DNA of 64,000 bases, taken from positions 5,618,001 to 5,682,000 of the forward strand of contig JAQPZY010001621.1 in NCBI GenBank assembly GCA_029931535.1, written 5' to 3'. The position numbers were made by a program, and so were the translations under genes. This document shows, piece by piece, positions 1 to 11,900 of the stretch (position 1 is the first letter of the stretch; each line of letters starts with the position of its first letter). Under the pieces are notes generated by a model, which was given only the letters and a program-made list of their open reading frames with translations, ran no database searches and was not told the DNA's origin. The stretch is from Margaritifera margaritifera. Taxonomy: Eukaryota > Mollusca > Bivalvia > Unionida > Margaritiferidae.

Positions 1-3000
1 GGTGCTTACTGTATACTTTATATATCTGCAATGTCAAAATTTTCATTTTTCTACAATTGAATTATTTTTGTAGATGATGGGCATATTATATTATATCAAG
101 ATGCATTTTTTAATGTGACATTTTTCTATTGTATTTTCATGCTTTTTTCACAGGTCAGAACTTTGGAGAAAAAAAATTCCCCAGCATTATAACCAAATAT
201 ATATATGCTATATAGTAGTGTAGTAGAATCTGTCTTGAAAGATCACCCCTCCTGTCAAAAATTCATGTTCTGTCTATCTTAAAGCCTCTCCTGACAGGTC
301 ATAACACTATATAATCAATAAATCTGCTTTGAGAGTCTGGTCTCAAGACAAGAAGTCTCATTGCAGTGGTCTTTCAGGAGAGGCATTACTGTAGAAATTA
401 ATGGGGCAAGGTGAACTTTAATTGAACCTAATTAGAATTTAGGTCCTTTCTTGTCATCACCAGTTTCCTTGCTTAAGATAGATGTAGTTTGGATCATATT
501 TTTTTTAGGTGCATTTTACATCGCAAGTTATTTACTGTTTTTCACTATAGCTGGTTTACATGCTTCATTGCCACAATTTCACGATACTGTTTTAGACGCT
601 GTCTTGACGATTTAGTGCTTGTATATTATGTTTTCTGGGGACCAGTTGGAGGAACTATTCTTAGTAATGAATGTAATGAATCCTATATGTTGGCATTGTG
701 CCCCTAACCTATTAGAAGCCACAAAATATTAATCAAAAGCTCACTCCAATGTAAAATGCTATGAAGTGTAAATGATTAGCTGAACAGCTCGTGTCCAGGA
801 AATAAAATAACCTTGTAAGCTTGAGATTTGGTTTCAACCAATCACAAATGATGCTACTTTTGAAAGGTTGTTTCTGACTGGCTGTTAGTGGAAACTCAGT
901 CTCGGACTAAAGTGTGGAGTTTTATGATCTCCAGGCCTGACACCTCCATCATAAAATGTCACTCAACATTTCATGATAGTACAAATATTATTTGAAATCG
1001 AGAAATGTAGCATTTTGTTTGGTCAGAATGTTTTCAAGTATAACTTGAAGTTGAGTTAAGTTTTTTGATGGAGGGAGCTGATCTGCAGGAGCTTGGAACA
1101 GTTTGCCTTGTTAGGTGGGAAAGGGAGGTTGTCAGGAAATGATCTAACATATCCTTACAGGATTCCTATGCTACCAGTAAATCTGGAAAAACTCAGGAGA
1201 AAGAATAGGTTTGTTCCCGACCAGGAAAAGCCTGTTAATTTTGCAAATATTGATGAAAATTGGGGAAAAACCAGGAATTTTCAGATACCACTTGATGACA
1301 AAAATTATATAATTGGGTCTTAACTGATCATAAATTAAATTTATTGAGTTCTTACCAGAATTTTAGGAGGTTGCAGAACTTTTCAGTCAGTTGAGATACA
1401 GTTGCTCTATAGATCATTTGGGTGCTTGCCCTAAACATATTTGCATAGTCAATTCAAGTGCTTAAGCAATCAGATTGGTCATGTAGACTGGTTACTCCTT
1501 AGTCCGCGCCATATCGGTATCTTTTCTTATGTGGAAGATAATAAGACCAGTCTAGCATCACACTGTGCCATCACATTGTCTGCAACATGTGATCTCGGTA
1601 AACTTTAGAGAAAAGTAATAAAGTATACCTTCTCCAGTTCCCTTTTTGATATATAAAGTTAATGAAAATGTATTGTGATAAATCTTTGCTTGTTATTTGG
1701 TAGTTTGCCCTGGGAACACAGTGTTAAACATTATTGTCAGTAGTAACTTTTGACATCCCCAATTCACCTTTGTGGTGAATTTTACTATCAGACCTTGCTA
1801 AAAACTAGAAATCTACCTACTGTTGGGGTTATTTTCAATGCAGAATCATATATTCTGGGTGTCTTTGACAATAACTGCATTAAAAATACAGTTGATAGTT
1901 GAATTATATTGAAAGGAGATGTTAGGGCACCAAACAGACAAAAGCAGGGCCCAGGACCACTCATCAGCTCATCTTGACTCTGTAAAACTTGGCTGTACTG
2001 AGGAAAACTTTACTCCTTACTTGTCCCTGTGCTGAGTAGATGCAGATTCGCACCTTGAAAATATCTGTGTGCATTTTCTGCCCATAACAAGCTCTAAGGC
2101 TCAACATTGTTTAAGATCTAGTGTATGTCAGTTATCAATTACATTTGCCTACTTGTCATCCCAGAACATGCTGCAAAAGAAGCCAGCTCTGCTTTTTACA
2201 CAGGTACCCAATGAAAACTTAATCTTAATACTAAAATGGGTTCAAATCATGAAAATATTGTGTTCAGTGTGAAGACAGCAGGTTAAAAACCCTTCTAATA
2301 CCAAGCTTGGATCGGGAGCCAGTGGTTTTTTAGTAAGAGTGTAAGTAGTGTAGAGATAAGTGTACTGTGTTCAGTAAAGTGATGATAGGAATGAGTATCT
2401 GTTCCAACTCACTCATCCCAAGGAAATAAATTTTCACTGAGACTTGCATAAGTGGATTTTGAAGAATTTTTTTTAAAAAAAACTCAGTCCTTCCTTTTTG
2501 TATAAAGGTTTATAATTTCTAAGGGCTTTTTGACAAAATTTAAAACAAACCTTTTTTAAAAAAAACTTTCTTCATACCAACATACACAGTTAAGAACTAA
2601 ATACACTTTTTTATTTTTAGAAATTTGTATGGCATGGGTCAAAGGACCAACTCAAAAGAAATATTGCTGTGAAGGATTATCGGGGGGGGGGGGGATTAAA
2701 TATAATTGATATATTTAAGTCTGTCTTTATGTCAATAGAAAAACATATGCAGTTAAGCAGAGTAAAGGTAATATTTTTTTATTCTGTAAATTAAAATGAG
2801 CTACATGCAAATTTATATGAATTTCAATAGTTATACTTGTTAGTGTTACATCCTGTGGCTTTGTACATGGTTATATGTCTAATTCAGAATTTATGAGAGA
2901 GTCTCAAAATAGAAACAGCTTTTGATTTTTAAAATGCACCTTTTCTAAACCAAAATCTTTTTTTTATTCCATTATATAATGGTGATATGTGAAATTTGAA

Positions 3001-3229
3001 AAAATGAATTTCATCCATGAAAAAAACCTGGAAAAGACCCGGAAATTTTTGTTTCAAAAAGTGTGGGAACTCTGTCCTTACCTAAATTTATTTGTATCTG
3101 ATTGTCAACTTTGGGAATTTTCCAAAATCAGACTTTCAGGGCATTTCAACACTTGGATGAAAAAATGAAAGCAATCACTACTTTGGTTGATAAACTGCTC
3201 AAATCTGTTTCCTATTCTATTAATTTTAG
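1..3229 (+). other. ROCK intron, 5' part outside window
   Basis: This is AT-rich intronic sequence upstream of the first recognisable ROCK exon. I see no conserved coding segment, no RNA gene and no transposon with clear ends. A run of 13 G lies at 2682-2694. The short reading frames here resemble nothing I know and lack paired splice sites. The preceding ROCK exons (kinase domain and start of the coiled coil) must lie before base 1. Confidence 0.6.
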
Positions 3230-3395
3230 CGGTTGAACATAGTCGAACAGAACTATTGTGATGCAAATGCCAAGAACTCGGACATCTTGAGTGCAAAGCA
3301 GAATTTGGAGAGAGACCTGCTGAATCTTCAGACAGCCCTGGAACAGGAGCGGAACACAAGAGTTCATGTGTCATCACAAACAGAAGAATTATGTG
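3230..3395 (+). CDS. ROCK: ROCK exon 1 of window: coiled coil
   Basis: This exon encodes part of the long parallel coiled coil of Rho-associated kinase, the serine/threonine kinase that acts downstream of RhoA on myosin phosphatase and light chain. The translation contains SAKQNLERDLLNLQTALEQE, which aligns with the vertebrate ROCK1/2 coil. The acceptor is AG at 3228-3229, and the frame opens with CGG TTG AAC. Two donors are possible. Using GT at 3396 leaves phase 1 and joins to GAG in the next exon; using GT at 3393 would create TAG, so 3395 is the supported end. Gene identity is secure; the exact 5' phase is inferred from the alignment. Confidence 0.93.
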
Positions 3396-3834
3396 GTACT
3401 TTTATTTTTTATTTTATTTTAAAATAAATGCTGAAAGGAAAACAAAAGCTTTGTTAAACATTTATATGAAATGTATGTGTCTTACCTGTTTATGCATTTA
3501 TGAGACATTAGTATAATTGTTCTGCTGTTTGCTCCTCGATCATTATCAGCATTGTTAGATTTTTTGTTAAAGTTTTCATATGCCCATCATAAAGTGTCGT
3601 GTATCATACCATACCATTGTTCATCTGTATGTTCTGATCTGTCTTACTGTCCATCTGTTCATCAGTTGGTGTGTTTTGTTTTCTGTACAATAATTTTAGT
3701 TTAAGATCATGTACTTTGACAAAACGTTGTAGATGGCTTGCACTTTGCATAAGAAAGAAACTGTTACTCCTGTTGAAAGTTGTATAACATTACATAATAA
3801 TAATAATTCCAATTTGATCAAATTTTCTTTTTGT

Positions 3835-4143
3835 CATATCTGATGAAATAGTCTATACTTAGATAATTCTCTAACGTTTTTTTTAAATAATAAAAAAAAT
3901 CCAAATTAAGTTGACAGATTGCATCCTTTTTATCAGATCAGTACATATCTGATGAAATAGTCTATACTTAGATAATTGTCTAACGTTTTTTTAAAATAAT
4001 AAAAAAAATCCAAATTAAGTTGACAAATTGCATCCTTTTTATCAGATCAGTACATATAAGTCTATACTTAGATAATTGATTGAATATTTTTGAAAATAAA
4101 ATAATTCCAAATTAAGTTCACAAAAATTGCATCCTTTTTTCAG
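3835..4143 (+). repeat. Three tandem copies of the 3' splice-site region
   Basis: Three units start at 3835, 3944 and 4053, with a period of 109 bp. Each runs from a shared start near CATATCTGATG to a pyrimidine-rich GCATCCTTTTT stretch ending in CAG. The third unit ends at the functional acceptor of the next ROCK exon. The first two end in TTTTTATCAGATCAG, so each retains a plausible AG. They read as tandem duplications of the intron's own 3' end. Confidence 0.9.
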
Positions 4144-4250
4144 AGCGGATCAGATCACTACAGGCAGAGCTTGAGCATGCCATTGCCAAGGAAAGGGCAA
4201 CAAATTCAGAGCTGCAGATGTTACAAGAAACTGTGGTGATGCTTAAAAAG
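4144..4250 (+). CDS. ROCK: ROCK exon 2 of window: coiled coil
   Basis: This exon enters in phase 1 and leaves in phase 0 at GT 4251. It encodes ERIRSLQAELEHAIAKERAT and continues through LQETVVMLKK, with a regular heptad pattern of leucines and charged residues. It corresponds to the ROCK coiled coil after the SALE/TALE segment. The acceptor is CAG at 4141-4143, directly after the triplicated repeat. The next exon joins in frame at 6042. Confidence 0.92.
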
Positions 4251-6041
4251 GTGATTAAAATAAATGAAATTATAAACTATTCAAAAATTTTACATCCATC
4301 TGCCTGCTTAACTTTTTTGTACAGATTTTAAAAGGCATTTCTCTAAAATTTATTTTATTGAATTTTTTGTTGTTGAAATGATACTGTTTTAATTTGAATG
4401 TTGTATTTGATACCTAGCAGTCCTACACAGTGGAAAGAGAATAAAAAGAAACAATGCAGGTTTTTATTCTGCTCAATGAAGTCTGCAGATTCATCTGCCT
4501 CTCTGTCCATTCAACAGTCCTTTTGTCCATCAGCAATTTGGTTTCTGCAAGATTACTTTACCAGAATTTTTTTGAATTTCAACCATATTTGGCTTGCAGC
4601 TTTATGTTGATGAGTGTTCAAATAGATTCAAAGATATTATTTAGGGAGTTATTACCCCTGATTGCCCTGTGGCCTATCTTTGGTTTCTAAATGATAACTT
4701 TACTGGGAATCATTTGATTTCAACCAAATTTGGTATATAACTTTATATTGATGAGATCTCATGATCTCACATGAGTTCAATTTGCAGCATTCCATGACAT
4801 CTTTTTCAGAAGTTATGGCCCCTTATAGCCCATCCTTTTAACTTTTTTTTCCACAGGACAACTTTACTTTATTGTTAGATTTCAACCAAATTTGTCTTGC
4901 ACCTCATTTACAGGAGTTACAGCTTCTGATTGCCCATTCAAACCTAACTTGGGTTTCTACAGCATAACTTTACCAGGGGCAGTGTTAGAAATTAACTTTC
5001 AGAAGCTGCTGGTCTTTGATCCAGAAACTATTGAAAGAAGTATTAAAATTCTTTAAAAAGCTCCTGGTCTGTCCTGAAAGTTACTGACAAGAGATAGTTG
5101 GACTTAAACCAAATTTTACATGCATCTTTATCTGGAGAGACTTCAAAAGAGTTTGATTTTCCAGTATTTCATGATGTCATTTACAGGATTTGTATCTCCT
5201 GATTGCTTGTTCTTGTAACGTTTTGCCTTACACAGCATACCTTTACTATGGATTGTTGGATTTCAACCAAACTTTGGGTGCAGTTTGATATTGTTGAGAT
5301 CTTCATAGCTTTATATTTCCAGCATTCCACATCATCATTTACACGAGTTATGGCCCTTGATTGCATATTTTCCTAACTTGAGTTTCACAACATAACTTTA
5401 CAAGGATTGTTTGATTTTAATTTGGCATGCAGCTTTATGTTGATGAGACCATGAATGAGTTTTTTTCCCAGCATTCCATGATACATGAGTTACTAATTTC
5501 GACTAAATATTGTGTACAGCTTTATATTGAAGAGATCAAAGGTGTTTACTTCCCATGAAATTCATTGTAAGGTTACAATATCATTTTAATAATTAGTGGA
5601 GTGATTGCCCATGTTTTTTTCTTCTTCTTCTTCTTGGTTTTGCACAGGTTCATCCAGGATTTCAAGCAGGTTGTATGTGCAGCTTACAATTGTTGCACTT
5701 CTACATGAGTTTGAGTGGCAGCATTTAACATCATCATTTTGCAGAGTTATAGTCCATTATTACTGAATACATGGCATGTTGTTTCCACATAGTTCTCTTT
5801 TTAAGATCCTGCTGACTAAAATTATAGAAAGCAGTGCACATTGGGTTGTACCCATCACTAATATCTCTAGTTACATTTAATATATCACTGGAGCTCATGT
5901 GAAGAAATATTAGTTCTTTCTTTTATTTGAATTTGATGATTTGTTCATACTAGGGTTAAGATCAGGTTTTTTAATAAACGTTTTAGTACTTGTTAGATAC
6001 CAATCATTGGAATGCATGAGCTTTTTCAAATGCATTTTCAG
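4251..6041 (+). repeat. Intron with ~150 bp tandem array (about 4.55-5.8 kb)
   Basis: Roughly seven diverged units recur from 4550 to 5700. The anchor is GATTTCAACCAAATTTGG followed by CAGCTTTATNTTGATGAG, seen near 4575, 4708, 4879, 5258, 5410 and 5497. Units also share 'gcattccatgatgtcatttac' and 'gttatggccccttgattgcc' type segments. No transposase or coding sequence is evident. The array probably belongs to a dispersed satellite-bearing element. Confidence 0.7.
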
Positions 6042-6174
6042 AGCAAGAAAAATGTAGAACTGGAACTCCAGACTAGCATGGGTAAACTGGAGAATGAGAT
6101 TGCTGCCCACAAAGCGACGATAGACAGGTTCAATGCTTATCCAAAAGAAGAGGCCAACCTGGACGCTATCCGAG
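6042..6174 (+). CDS. ROCK: ROCK exon 3 of window: coiled coil
   Basis: This exon is phase 0 in and phase 1 out (GT at 6175). It encodes SKKNVELELQTSMGKLENEI and continues to EEANLDAIR, 44 codons plus one base. This is ROCK coiled-coil sequence. The single G left over joins AA of the exon at 12901 to give Glu. The following 6.7 kb intron carries a SINE and DIRS copy 1, yet the frame is conserved across it. Confidence 0.92.
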
Positions 6175-6654
6175 GTTATTATCTCACTTAGACATCAGTT
6201 AATATGAGCTCATATAGATACAGTAGGACTTACTATATCCAAATGTCACTAATTTAGATTATCATATTATATGTACCACTAGTATCCCCCCTTCTGCCAA
6301 GCATGCAGATTTGGCATAACCTAAACTTATTCATCCAAATATTTGTTCAGCTGATTGTTTTTTTTTTTTTTTCGAGATAAACAGGTTACTACTGTACTTG
6401 CAATCTGTCATACCATATAATGTGCAATAGGCAGTTTCAAATATGCAATTTAGCTGAAAAGAGTTAATTTACATTTTTTTAAATTTTTATGGTCAAGGCA
6501 TTGATTTTAACAATCTAATGGGATTTTTGGAAATATACATAAAGTATTGGTGCCTAAATAATGTTGTGGATATTTCGTCCAATCACATTACCTTAAATAT
6601 GGAGTGAGTTAATTGGTGCAAAATGAATTCTGTGGCTTTGCTGTCTTTTTTTTG

Positions 6655-6925
6655 TTTGTTTGTTGTTAGTTCTACTGGTCATAGACAGAAGAGGTTATGT
6701 AATGGCCTCTTGTTTGTCATCCATCTTTCGATTAGAACAAGTTTATTATTGCTACCCCTTCTAAACTACTGGGAGGATAGCCATGAAACTTTACACACAA
6801 AGTCATCTCAAGGTCTACATGGGCATAAGTAAAAATGGTGCTCATCAGACATCCAATATGACCATTGGTGGAAAGCTTGAAAAAATTTTATCATTACTTT
6901 GCTGTAGTGGTTGGTTGGTTGTTGA
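6655..6925 (+). repeat. Head module of composite intronic repeat
   Basis: This segment has the common head found elsewhere in the window. It starts GTTCTACTGGTCATAGACAG and includes a segment close to GGAGGATTGCCATGAAACTT. The same head occurs near 27105, 32176, 35668 and 42545. A single degraded ATGAAAATGGTG unit follows at about 6831. No coding content is supported. Confidence 0.6.
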
Positions 6926-7080
6926 TTTAGGGCACATCAGCACAAATAGATCATTTAATGCTGAGGAAATTGCCTTGCCCAAGGAGACACAACAGTAGCT
7001 GATCCAGTTGGTACGATACGAACCCACACCCTTTTAGTTGTGAGTTCAGCATGATAACCACTGTGCCACTGCAGCTCCTG
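6925..7080 (-). mobile_element. tRNA-derived SINE
   Basis: Read on the minus strand from about 7080, the segment has a tRNA-like pol III promoter. The A box TGGCACAGTGG is at 7059-7069 and the B box GGTTCGTATCG at 7013-7023, about 36 bp apart. The tail continues with a spacer-like CTCCTTGGGCAAGGCAATTTCCTCAGC type sequence. It abuts the left terminal repeat of DIRS copy 1. The family name is unknown. Confidence 0.7.
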
Positions 7081-7082
7081 TT

Positions 7083-7275
7083 TCCTGTTTCTCCTTCAAA
7101 TATGTTCCCCGATCACATTAATGTTAGAGATATAAGCCTGATACCTCATGAACCTCCTGAACCCAGCCCTACTAAAAAGACGAAAATTCGTCTTTTCTGT
7201 CTATCTCATATAGACAAAGGGCAATAACCCTTGCCCATTACCTCCCCTTGCCACCCCTAGGTGTTGCCAGGTTGT
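7083..7275 (+). repeat. Left terminal repeat of DIRS copy 1
   Basis: The segment contains CCCCGATCACATTAATG, an AAAATTCGTCTTTTCTGTC block and GGGCAATAACCCTTGCCCAT. It is collinear with 14083-14240 and is the reverse complement of about 19950-20110 in copy 2. It therefore marks the left end of a DIRS element. Confidence 0.85.
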
Positions 7276-7515
7276 ATACATTATTTTTACACTTTTTCAA
7301 AATTTTGAGTAACTTTGTCATATTTTACGGACTTTGTCTATTTAAGACCACGTTACACACGCTATCATGAACATGTGTTGTCATTCATGGTTTAGCATGA
7401 CAGTGACTATTTTCGCTTACTCCGTTATAAAATGGGGGTGATTTTAGCGACTTATTCACACGCTGAATCGCAAATTTATGCTATTTGTTTTCTATTCTTG
7501 TGTCGTTTCAGTACA

Positions 7516-7686
7516 ATGTTGACCAAGTGCATCAAATGCAAAAAGTTCAAGGCAAGAGAAGACACCCATGATTCTTGTCTTGTGTGTACTAAGTGTACAT
7601 CTTCTCTGCCATGCAGCATGTGTGCAAAGTGGTCGGAAGAAGTCTGGGCTGCAGTCGTCCAGAAGACAGCCAAAAGGGAGAGATAG
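7516..7686 (+). CDS. DIRS ORF1 zinc-motif protein fragment
   Basis: This 56-codon frame starts at ATG 7516, four bases after a TTTCAG. It has Cys5, Cys8, His18, Cys21, Cys24, Cys27, Cys33 and Cys36 followed by W39 and W44, a compact cysteine-rich fold of the kind found at the N-terminus of DIRS ORF1 proteins. It stops at TAG 7684. Downstream gag-like sequence continues in other frames, so the protein is probably truncated. A homologous, frame-broken copy lies at 14604. Confidence 0.6.
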   Translation: MLTKCIKCKKFKAREDTHDSCLVCTKCTSSLPCSMCAKWSEEVWAAVVQKTAKRER

Positions 7687-7830
7687 ACACGATAAACTAA
7701 GAAAGATAGTATAGATGTCTTGAGTATTCATCCAAAGTCAACATCAATTGCGAGCCTGTGGGGGATGCTGCAGGCCCCCCCCCCCCAATTACGATGTCTT
7801 TAACCATCTGCTACTGTAACTTCTGCAGAA

Positions 7831-8585
7831 ATGATGGAGCAGAACATTGAGATGTTGCAACCTGATGCCTTTGAACAGATGCGTCAGCTGGTTCAGGAGA
7901 CAACAATGAAATTATTAATGTCGGGCAAAATTTTCCCTTTATTCCCATCTATGGCTTTGTCAGGTTTCTCTGACTCATTGAGGGGGTGTCCCCCTAATTT
8001 TAGAGAGCCCAGTGGGCGCAAGTCCCCCCTCATGTCTGAGCATGGCCTTCGGGTCTGTAAGTCCGGGCACATGGGGTATTTGCCGTATCCATTGGATCCA
8101 TTTACTAATACCACCTCGCCATCCAGAGTCGTCCAGCCATCCCAGCTTGCGGACTTTGATAGTCCTGCCAGGCCAGCCATGATTTATGGGGATCTTAGTG
8201 ACAGATATGTCCATCTCGCCTCGCCTTTGTCGACATACCAATACTTTGACTGGGATTTTTACAGCCGGCAAGCCAGCTGACCATACTCCCGGCAAACCAG
8301 CCAACCTTTCTGGCATGACACATGCATCCGGCAGACCTGACTTTCCACATTTTCATGGCTTATCCACTGGGGAGAAACTGTGACTTGTACAGAGATGATG
8401 GAATTGCGTCATCTATGCCACCTGGTATGGTGTATGCTGATATGCAAGCTGAACCAGAACAGGACTTACTCAGATCCAGCCATGGAATGAGTTCAGCTTT
8501 AAGGCCACTGTTCAGGAAATTTATAAGGTGTTGTCAGTTTCAGAATGCCATCCACCCCCTACCACCATACACAACTACAAGTTAA
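7831..8585 (+). pseudogene. DIRS gag-like region, frame-broken
   Basis: An open frame at 7831-8280 is followed by overlapping frames to 8585. The part around SEHGLRVCKSGHMGYLPYPL matches the copy 2 segment near 15115-15180 (GLRACKTGYIGYFSDPVDPV), showing shared descent. Direction and position between ORF1 and the reverse transcriptase suggest gag/ORF1 coding sequence. Several frame changes make it non-functional. No precise enzymatic role is seen. Confidence 0.6.
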
Positions 8586-9333
8586 GGCATCAGTTGATCT
8601 TGATGATAAGGAAGAGATTTCGTCTTTCCGGCTCCTTCCCCAATCTGCAAAAATGAAGGAGATCAGTGACTGTCTGTTGGGACAAATATGTAATCCGGGA
8701 AATGCCAAGGCTCTCTTTTCAGAAAGCCAAGTACAAGTGATGTTCTCTTCTTGCTGATATAAAACTTACTCAGATGCCTTCAGTACTGACCTTCCAGCGC
8801 TGGACAAAACCTAACAGCAGTCCACATAACCTCTCCACTGTTTTATAAAGTGGACAAGAATGTGTTCCATGTCACTTCAAAGTTAATTAGAAACGTGGTC
8901 GCCACGTCTTCAATGTTAGATTTGGCTTCATTGGCAATTTTCCACGGCGGCAAAATCGGGCAATGACAATGCCTGGGAGGCAATGGCCCGAATTGCTCAG
9001 GTTATTAACAAGGCATCTCACCATTTCATGGCCATTGCGTTGACTGCTTCAGTCAATCTAGACCTGATACGATGTGATGCATGTCTGGTTCCACGTTGCT
9101 CAAGCCTCACCATTTCCTGGCTTTATGGATGGCCCCGTTTTGGTCATATTTAAATTTTGGATGAAAAATGGAAGAATTCAGAGCAAGGCAGGTCAAGAAC
9201 TGCCCCTCCAACTTGCCACCCAACCTGCTCAGGCTTTTAAGAACAATCTACCACTGCTGCAGCGGAGAGACGATAGACAGAATGGGGACAATGGATCTTT
9301 TTTAGTCAAACGCTCAGTATAGATCCCAGCCCA

Positions 9334-10120
9334 ATGCCAGGAGACAACAGTCTAGACAGTCTGGGAGGCAGCCTTACAGAGGAGGCAAGAAACCAAGTTT
9401 CTCCACTTTCAAGCCTTCTAACTCTAGACATTAACCTGCCAGCCCCACTACCCGCAGACAGCCTACTGGTGGGCGGCCGACTCCTACAATTTCATTCTTA
9501 CTGGTTCACCCTATTTCTGCAAAATGATTGGATGATCCACGTCATTTCGGAGGGACTCCAGATTTCCTTTATCCAACCCCCTCCCCTTTCCTCCTCTCCC
9601 CTCTTCACGGACATACTGTCAGATCGGGAGAAGGTTGCTTTTCTGCAACAGGAGATACAGTCGCCCATTGACAAATGGGCATTGGAGGTTGTGCAAAAAC
9701 CACAATCTCGGGGGTTTTATTCCAGGCTTTTTCTCATCCAGAAGGCGAATGACAAGTTGAGGCCAATCATTGACCTGAGTTGCCTCAACCAATGCATTAT
9801 GCCACTGAAATTCAAGATGGAGATGGCGACATAAATCCATCTCTCCATCAGTATGAATGAGTATGCCATCAGTCTTGATCTGACCGATGCATATTTTCAC
9901 GTTCCTATCCACCCCACGTCTTGGAAATTTTTTCCAGTTGCTTACTGTGACACGGTTTATCAGTTCCAACTCCTACCCTTTGGCCTCATCATCAGCCCAT
10001 GGGCATTTACCAAAATTATGGATTGCATCATCATTCTGTTGCATTTAATGTCTTCTACAACCATGGCAGCTTATATGGATGACATCCTCCAGAAACATTC
10101 TAAGTTCTATTCTACTCCAA
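9334..10120 (+). pseudogene. DIRS reverse transcriptase, one internal stop
   Basis: Reverse transcriptase domain of DIRS copy 1. Motifs in order are GFYSRLFLIQKAND, RPIIDLSCLN, LDLTDAYFHVPIHP (catalytic Asp in LTDAY), LLPFGLIISPWAF, and AAYMDDIL with the catalytic YMDD box at 10072-10083. The frame is the same before and after a TAA at 9832-9834, where copy 2 has a sense codon, so a single nonsense change splits it. Shifts appear again after the YMDD box. The retained catalytic box suggests relatively recent decay. Confidence 0.85.
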
Positions 10121-10464
10121 GGCAGAAATCATCTTCTATCACTTTTAGATCATCTATTCTTCCAAGTGAACTGTGAAAAGTCTGATCTTCATACTATCCC
10201 AGCATTCTGTCCATCTGGGTATGGAGTTTCTCACCAACCTCAGTCTGGTACAACTTCCTCGCATTTTGCGTTTTCCGGATCATCCAACTCATCAAGTCTG
10301 TTTCCAACAGGATTTGGATTTCAGCGAGAGAGTTGTTACGACTCCTCAGATTATTCAGTGTGTCTTTGTGTCTTGTGCGCCCCTTACAGGTGACGTTGCT
10401 AGCTCAATGGCACCAGCTCTGAAGTCCCCTCGATCAAAAAGTCATGATCACGACCGAGGTACAA

Positions 10465-10710
10465 TCATTCATTCATCAGTGGCGCAACACAGGTTGGCTG
10501 ACAATGGGTCCACCTGGAGAGGCCCCAAGCGGAATTGACACTATGTACTGATGCTGGTATGTCCGCTTGGGGGGCCCACCTGTTGCCTGACTTTGCTACT
10601 GTCAGCAGCACGTGGGCATCAGGAGATGAGCCTCGCCACATCAACCTAGATGTGAAGGCTGTCATCAATGCCTTTCAGTTCTGGAAGAATTGATTCTCAG
10701 GCAAAATGGT
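10465..10710 (+). pseudogene. DIRS RNase H fragment
   Basis: Encodes LCTDAGMSAWGAHL (Asp in TDAG, from 10547) and later HINLDVKAVINAFQFW. These are the first acidic motif and helix region of a retrotransposon RNase H. It sits directly between the reverse transcriptase and the linker/recombinase part of copy 1. Reading frames change around it, so it is not expressed as a complete domain. Confidence 0.75.
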
Positions 10711-10944
10711 CCTAATTATGTCGGGACAACTCTGTAGAGGTGACCTACCTCCTCACACGGGGGCACCAAATCACCCGACCTGTGCATTCTGATTTAGCAA
10801 ATTATACGTTGGTGCAACAGACTCCATATCAACGTACAAATCAGACACATTCCTGGCAGACTCGATGTCCTGGCCGACACACTATCCAGAAAGGTTCAAG
10901 TCATTCACACGGAATGGTCTCTCCACCAATCAGTCTTTCTTCGA

Positions 10945-11900
10945 ATGTGCGCACTTTGTCGGTGTCCGATGATAGATCTTTTTGCGACCATGTGGAATCA
11001 CAAGTTGCCCACCTTTGTCTCTCCAGTTCCAGACCCAGAAGCTTGGGCCTTGGACGCACTGTCAATCGGCTTGGAAGGGTTGTGGGCCTTTGCCTACCCT
11101 CCCACGGTCTTGGTACAAAAAATAATCCAGAAGTTTGCGGGGTCTGAACTGAAAAATGATTATGATGGACCCTCTCAGATGGGACAAGTCCTTGGTCACC
11201 GATCTACTCGATCTAATGATAGATCTGCCCAGGAAGATTGTGGCCAACCCGAATCTTCTAAAACAACCATGGTCACGGTTGTGTTACAACCCTGCCTGGA
11301 CCGTATTTTTCTTCATGCCTGGCTCTTGTCCAGACAGCCTTGCGCGACAAAGAATTTAAATCTTCAATGTGGCGAGAATGTCACGAGCATAAAGGCCCGC
11401 CACTCTGAAGGCTTATGAGGGAAAGTGGCGTGTTTTCAGAGACTGGTGCCAAATCAATAACATCGTCCCTTTGAGTGTCTCAATCCCTCCACTGGCCGAC
11501 TTTTTTCTCTGGCTCTTCGAGGAGGAACAGTTGGTCGCAGTTAATATCAAAGGCTACTGCTCCATGATATCTGACCCATTCAGGTATCACGTCAGACACG
11601 ATATCAGTCATGATAAAGACCTATCTGATCTGTTAGCTAAATTTGATCTGAATCTACCAAAATCCCTCACCCTGTTTCAAAATGGAATCTGTCCTGGGTC
11701 TTAACATGGCTCAATTCAAATAAATTCAAGCCTTTTGCCTGCACTTCGCTGAGCTACTATCATACAAAACATGTTTTCTGATAGCCTTAGCCTCGGCATG
11801 TATAGTGAGCAAGTTACATGTCCTATCATGCTTCGTAGCCAAAAATAGGGTACCATCAGATGGCAATCAGAGTTGTCACACACTTGCTCTCTTGGTATTG
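10945..11900 (+). pseudogene. DIRS linker and truncated tyrosine recombinase
   Basis: The linker reads LFATMWNHKLPTFVSPVPDP and continues to WALDALSIGLEGLWAFAYPP, a conserved block preceding the recombinase in DIRS elements. The recombinase N-terminal part follows (11390-11700). The box that reads RVSELHALS in copy 2 reads IVSKLHVLS here (near 11805), so the first catalytic Arg is lost. The sequence stops matching copy 2 near 11895, before the His-x-x-Arg and Tyr boxes. Confidence 0.75.

Larger units (their letters stand above)
7080..11900 (+). mobile_element. DIRS-type retrotransposon copy 1, 3' truncated
   Basis: This is a tyrosine-recombinase retrotransposon in the intron between the exons at 6042 and 12901. 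Order: left terminal repeat (7083-7275), zinc-motif ORF1, degraded gag-like region, reverse transcriptase, RNase H, linker and tyrosine recombinase. DIRS elements integrate through the recombinase rather than a DDE integrase. The left repeat matches that of copy 2 at 14083-14240. No inverted right repeat is found: similarity to copy 2 stops near 11895 inside the recombinase, so the 3' end is lost. The pol region has an in-frame stop and frameshifts. Confidence 0.88.

Noticed and set aside
151..230. Possible exon after CACAG at 149-153
   Set aside because: All frames soon stop and no plausible donor or ROCK similarity is present.
1093..1323. 76-codon frame as a gene or ROCK exon
   Set aside because: No similarity to ROCK or any family I know, no suitable donor, and the next known exon joins by alignment to sequence outside the window.
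7476..8316. Minus-strand frames over DIRS copy 1
   Set aside because: Shadows of the plus-strand ORF1/gag region.
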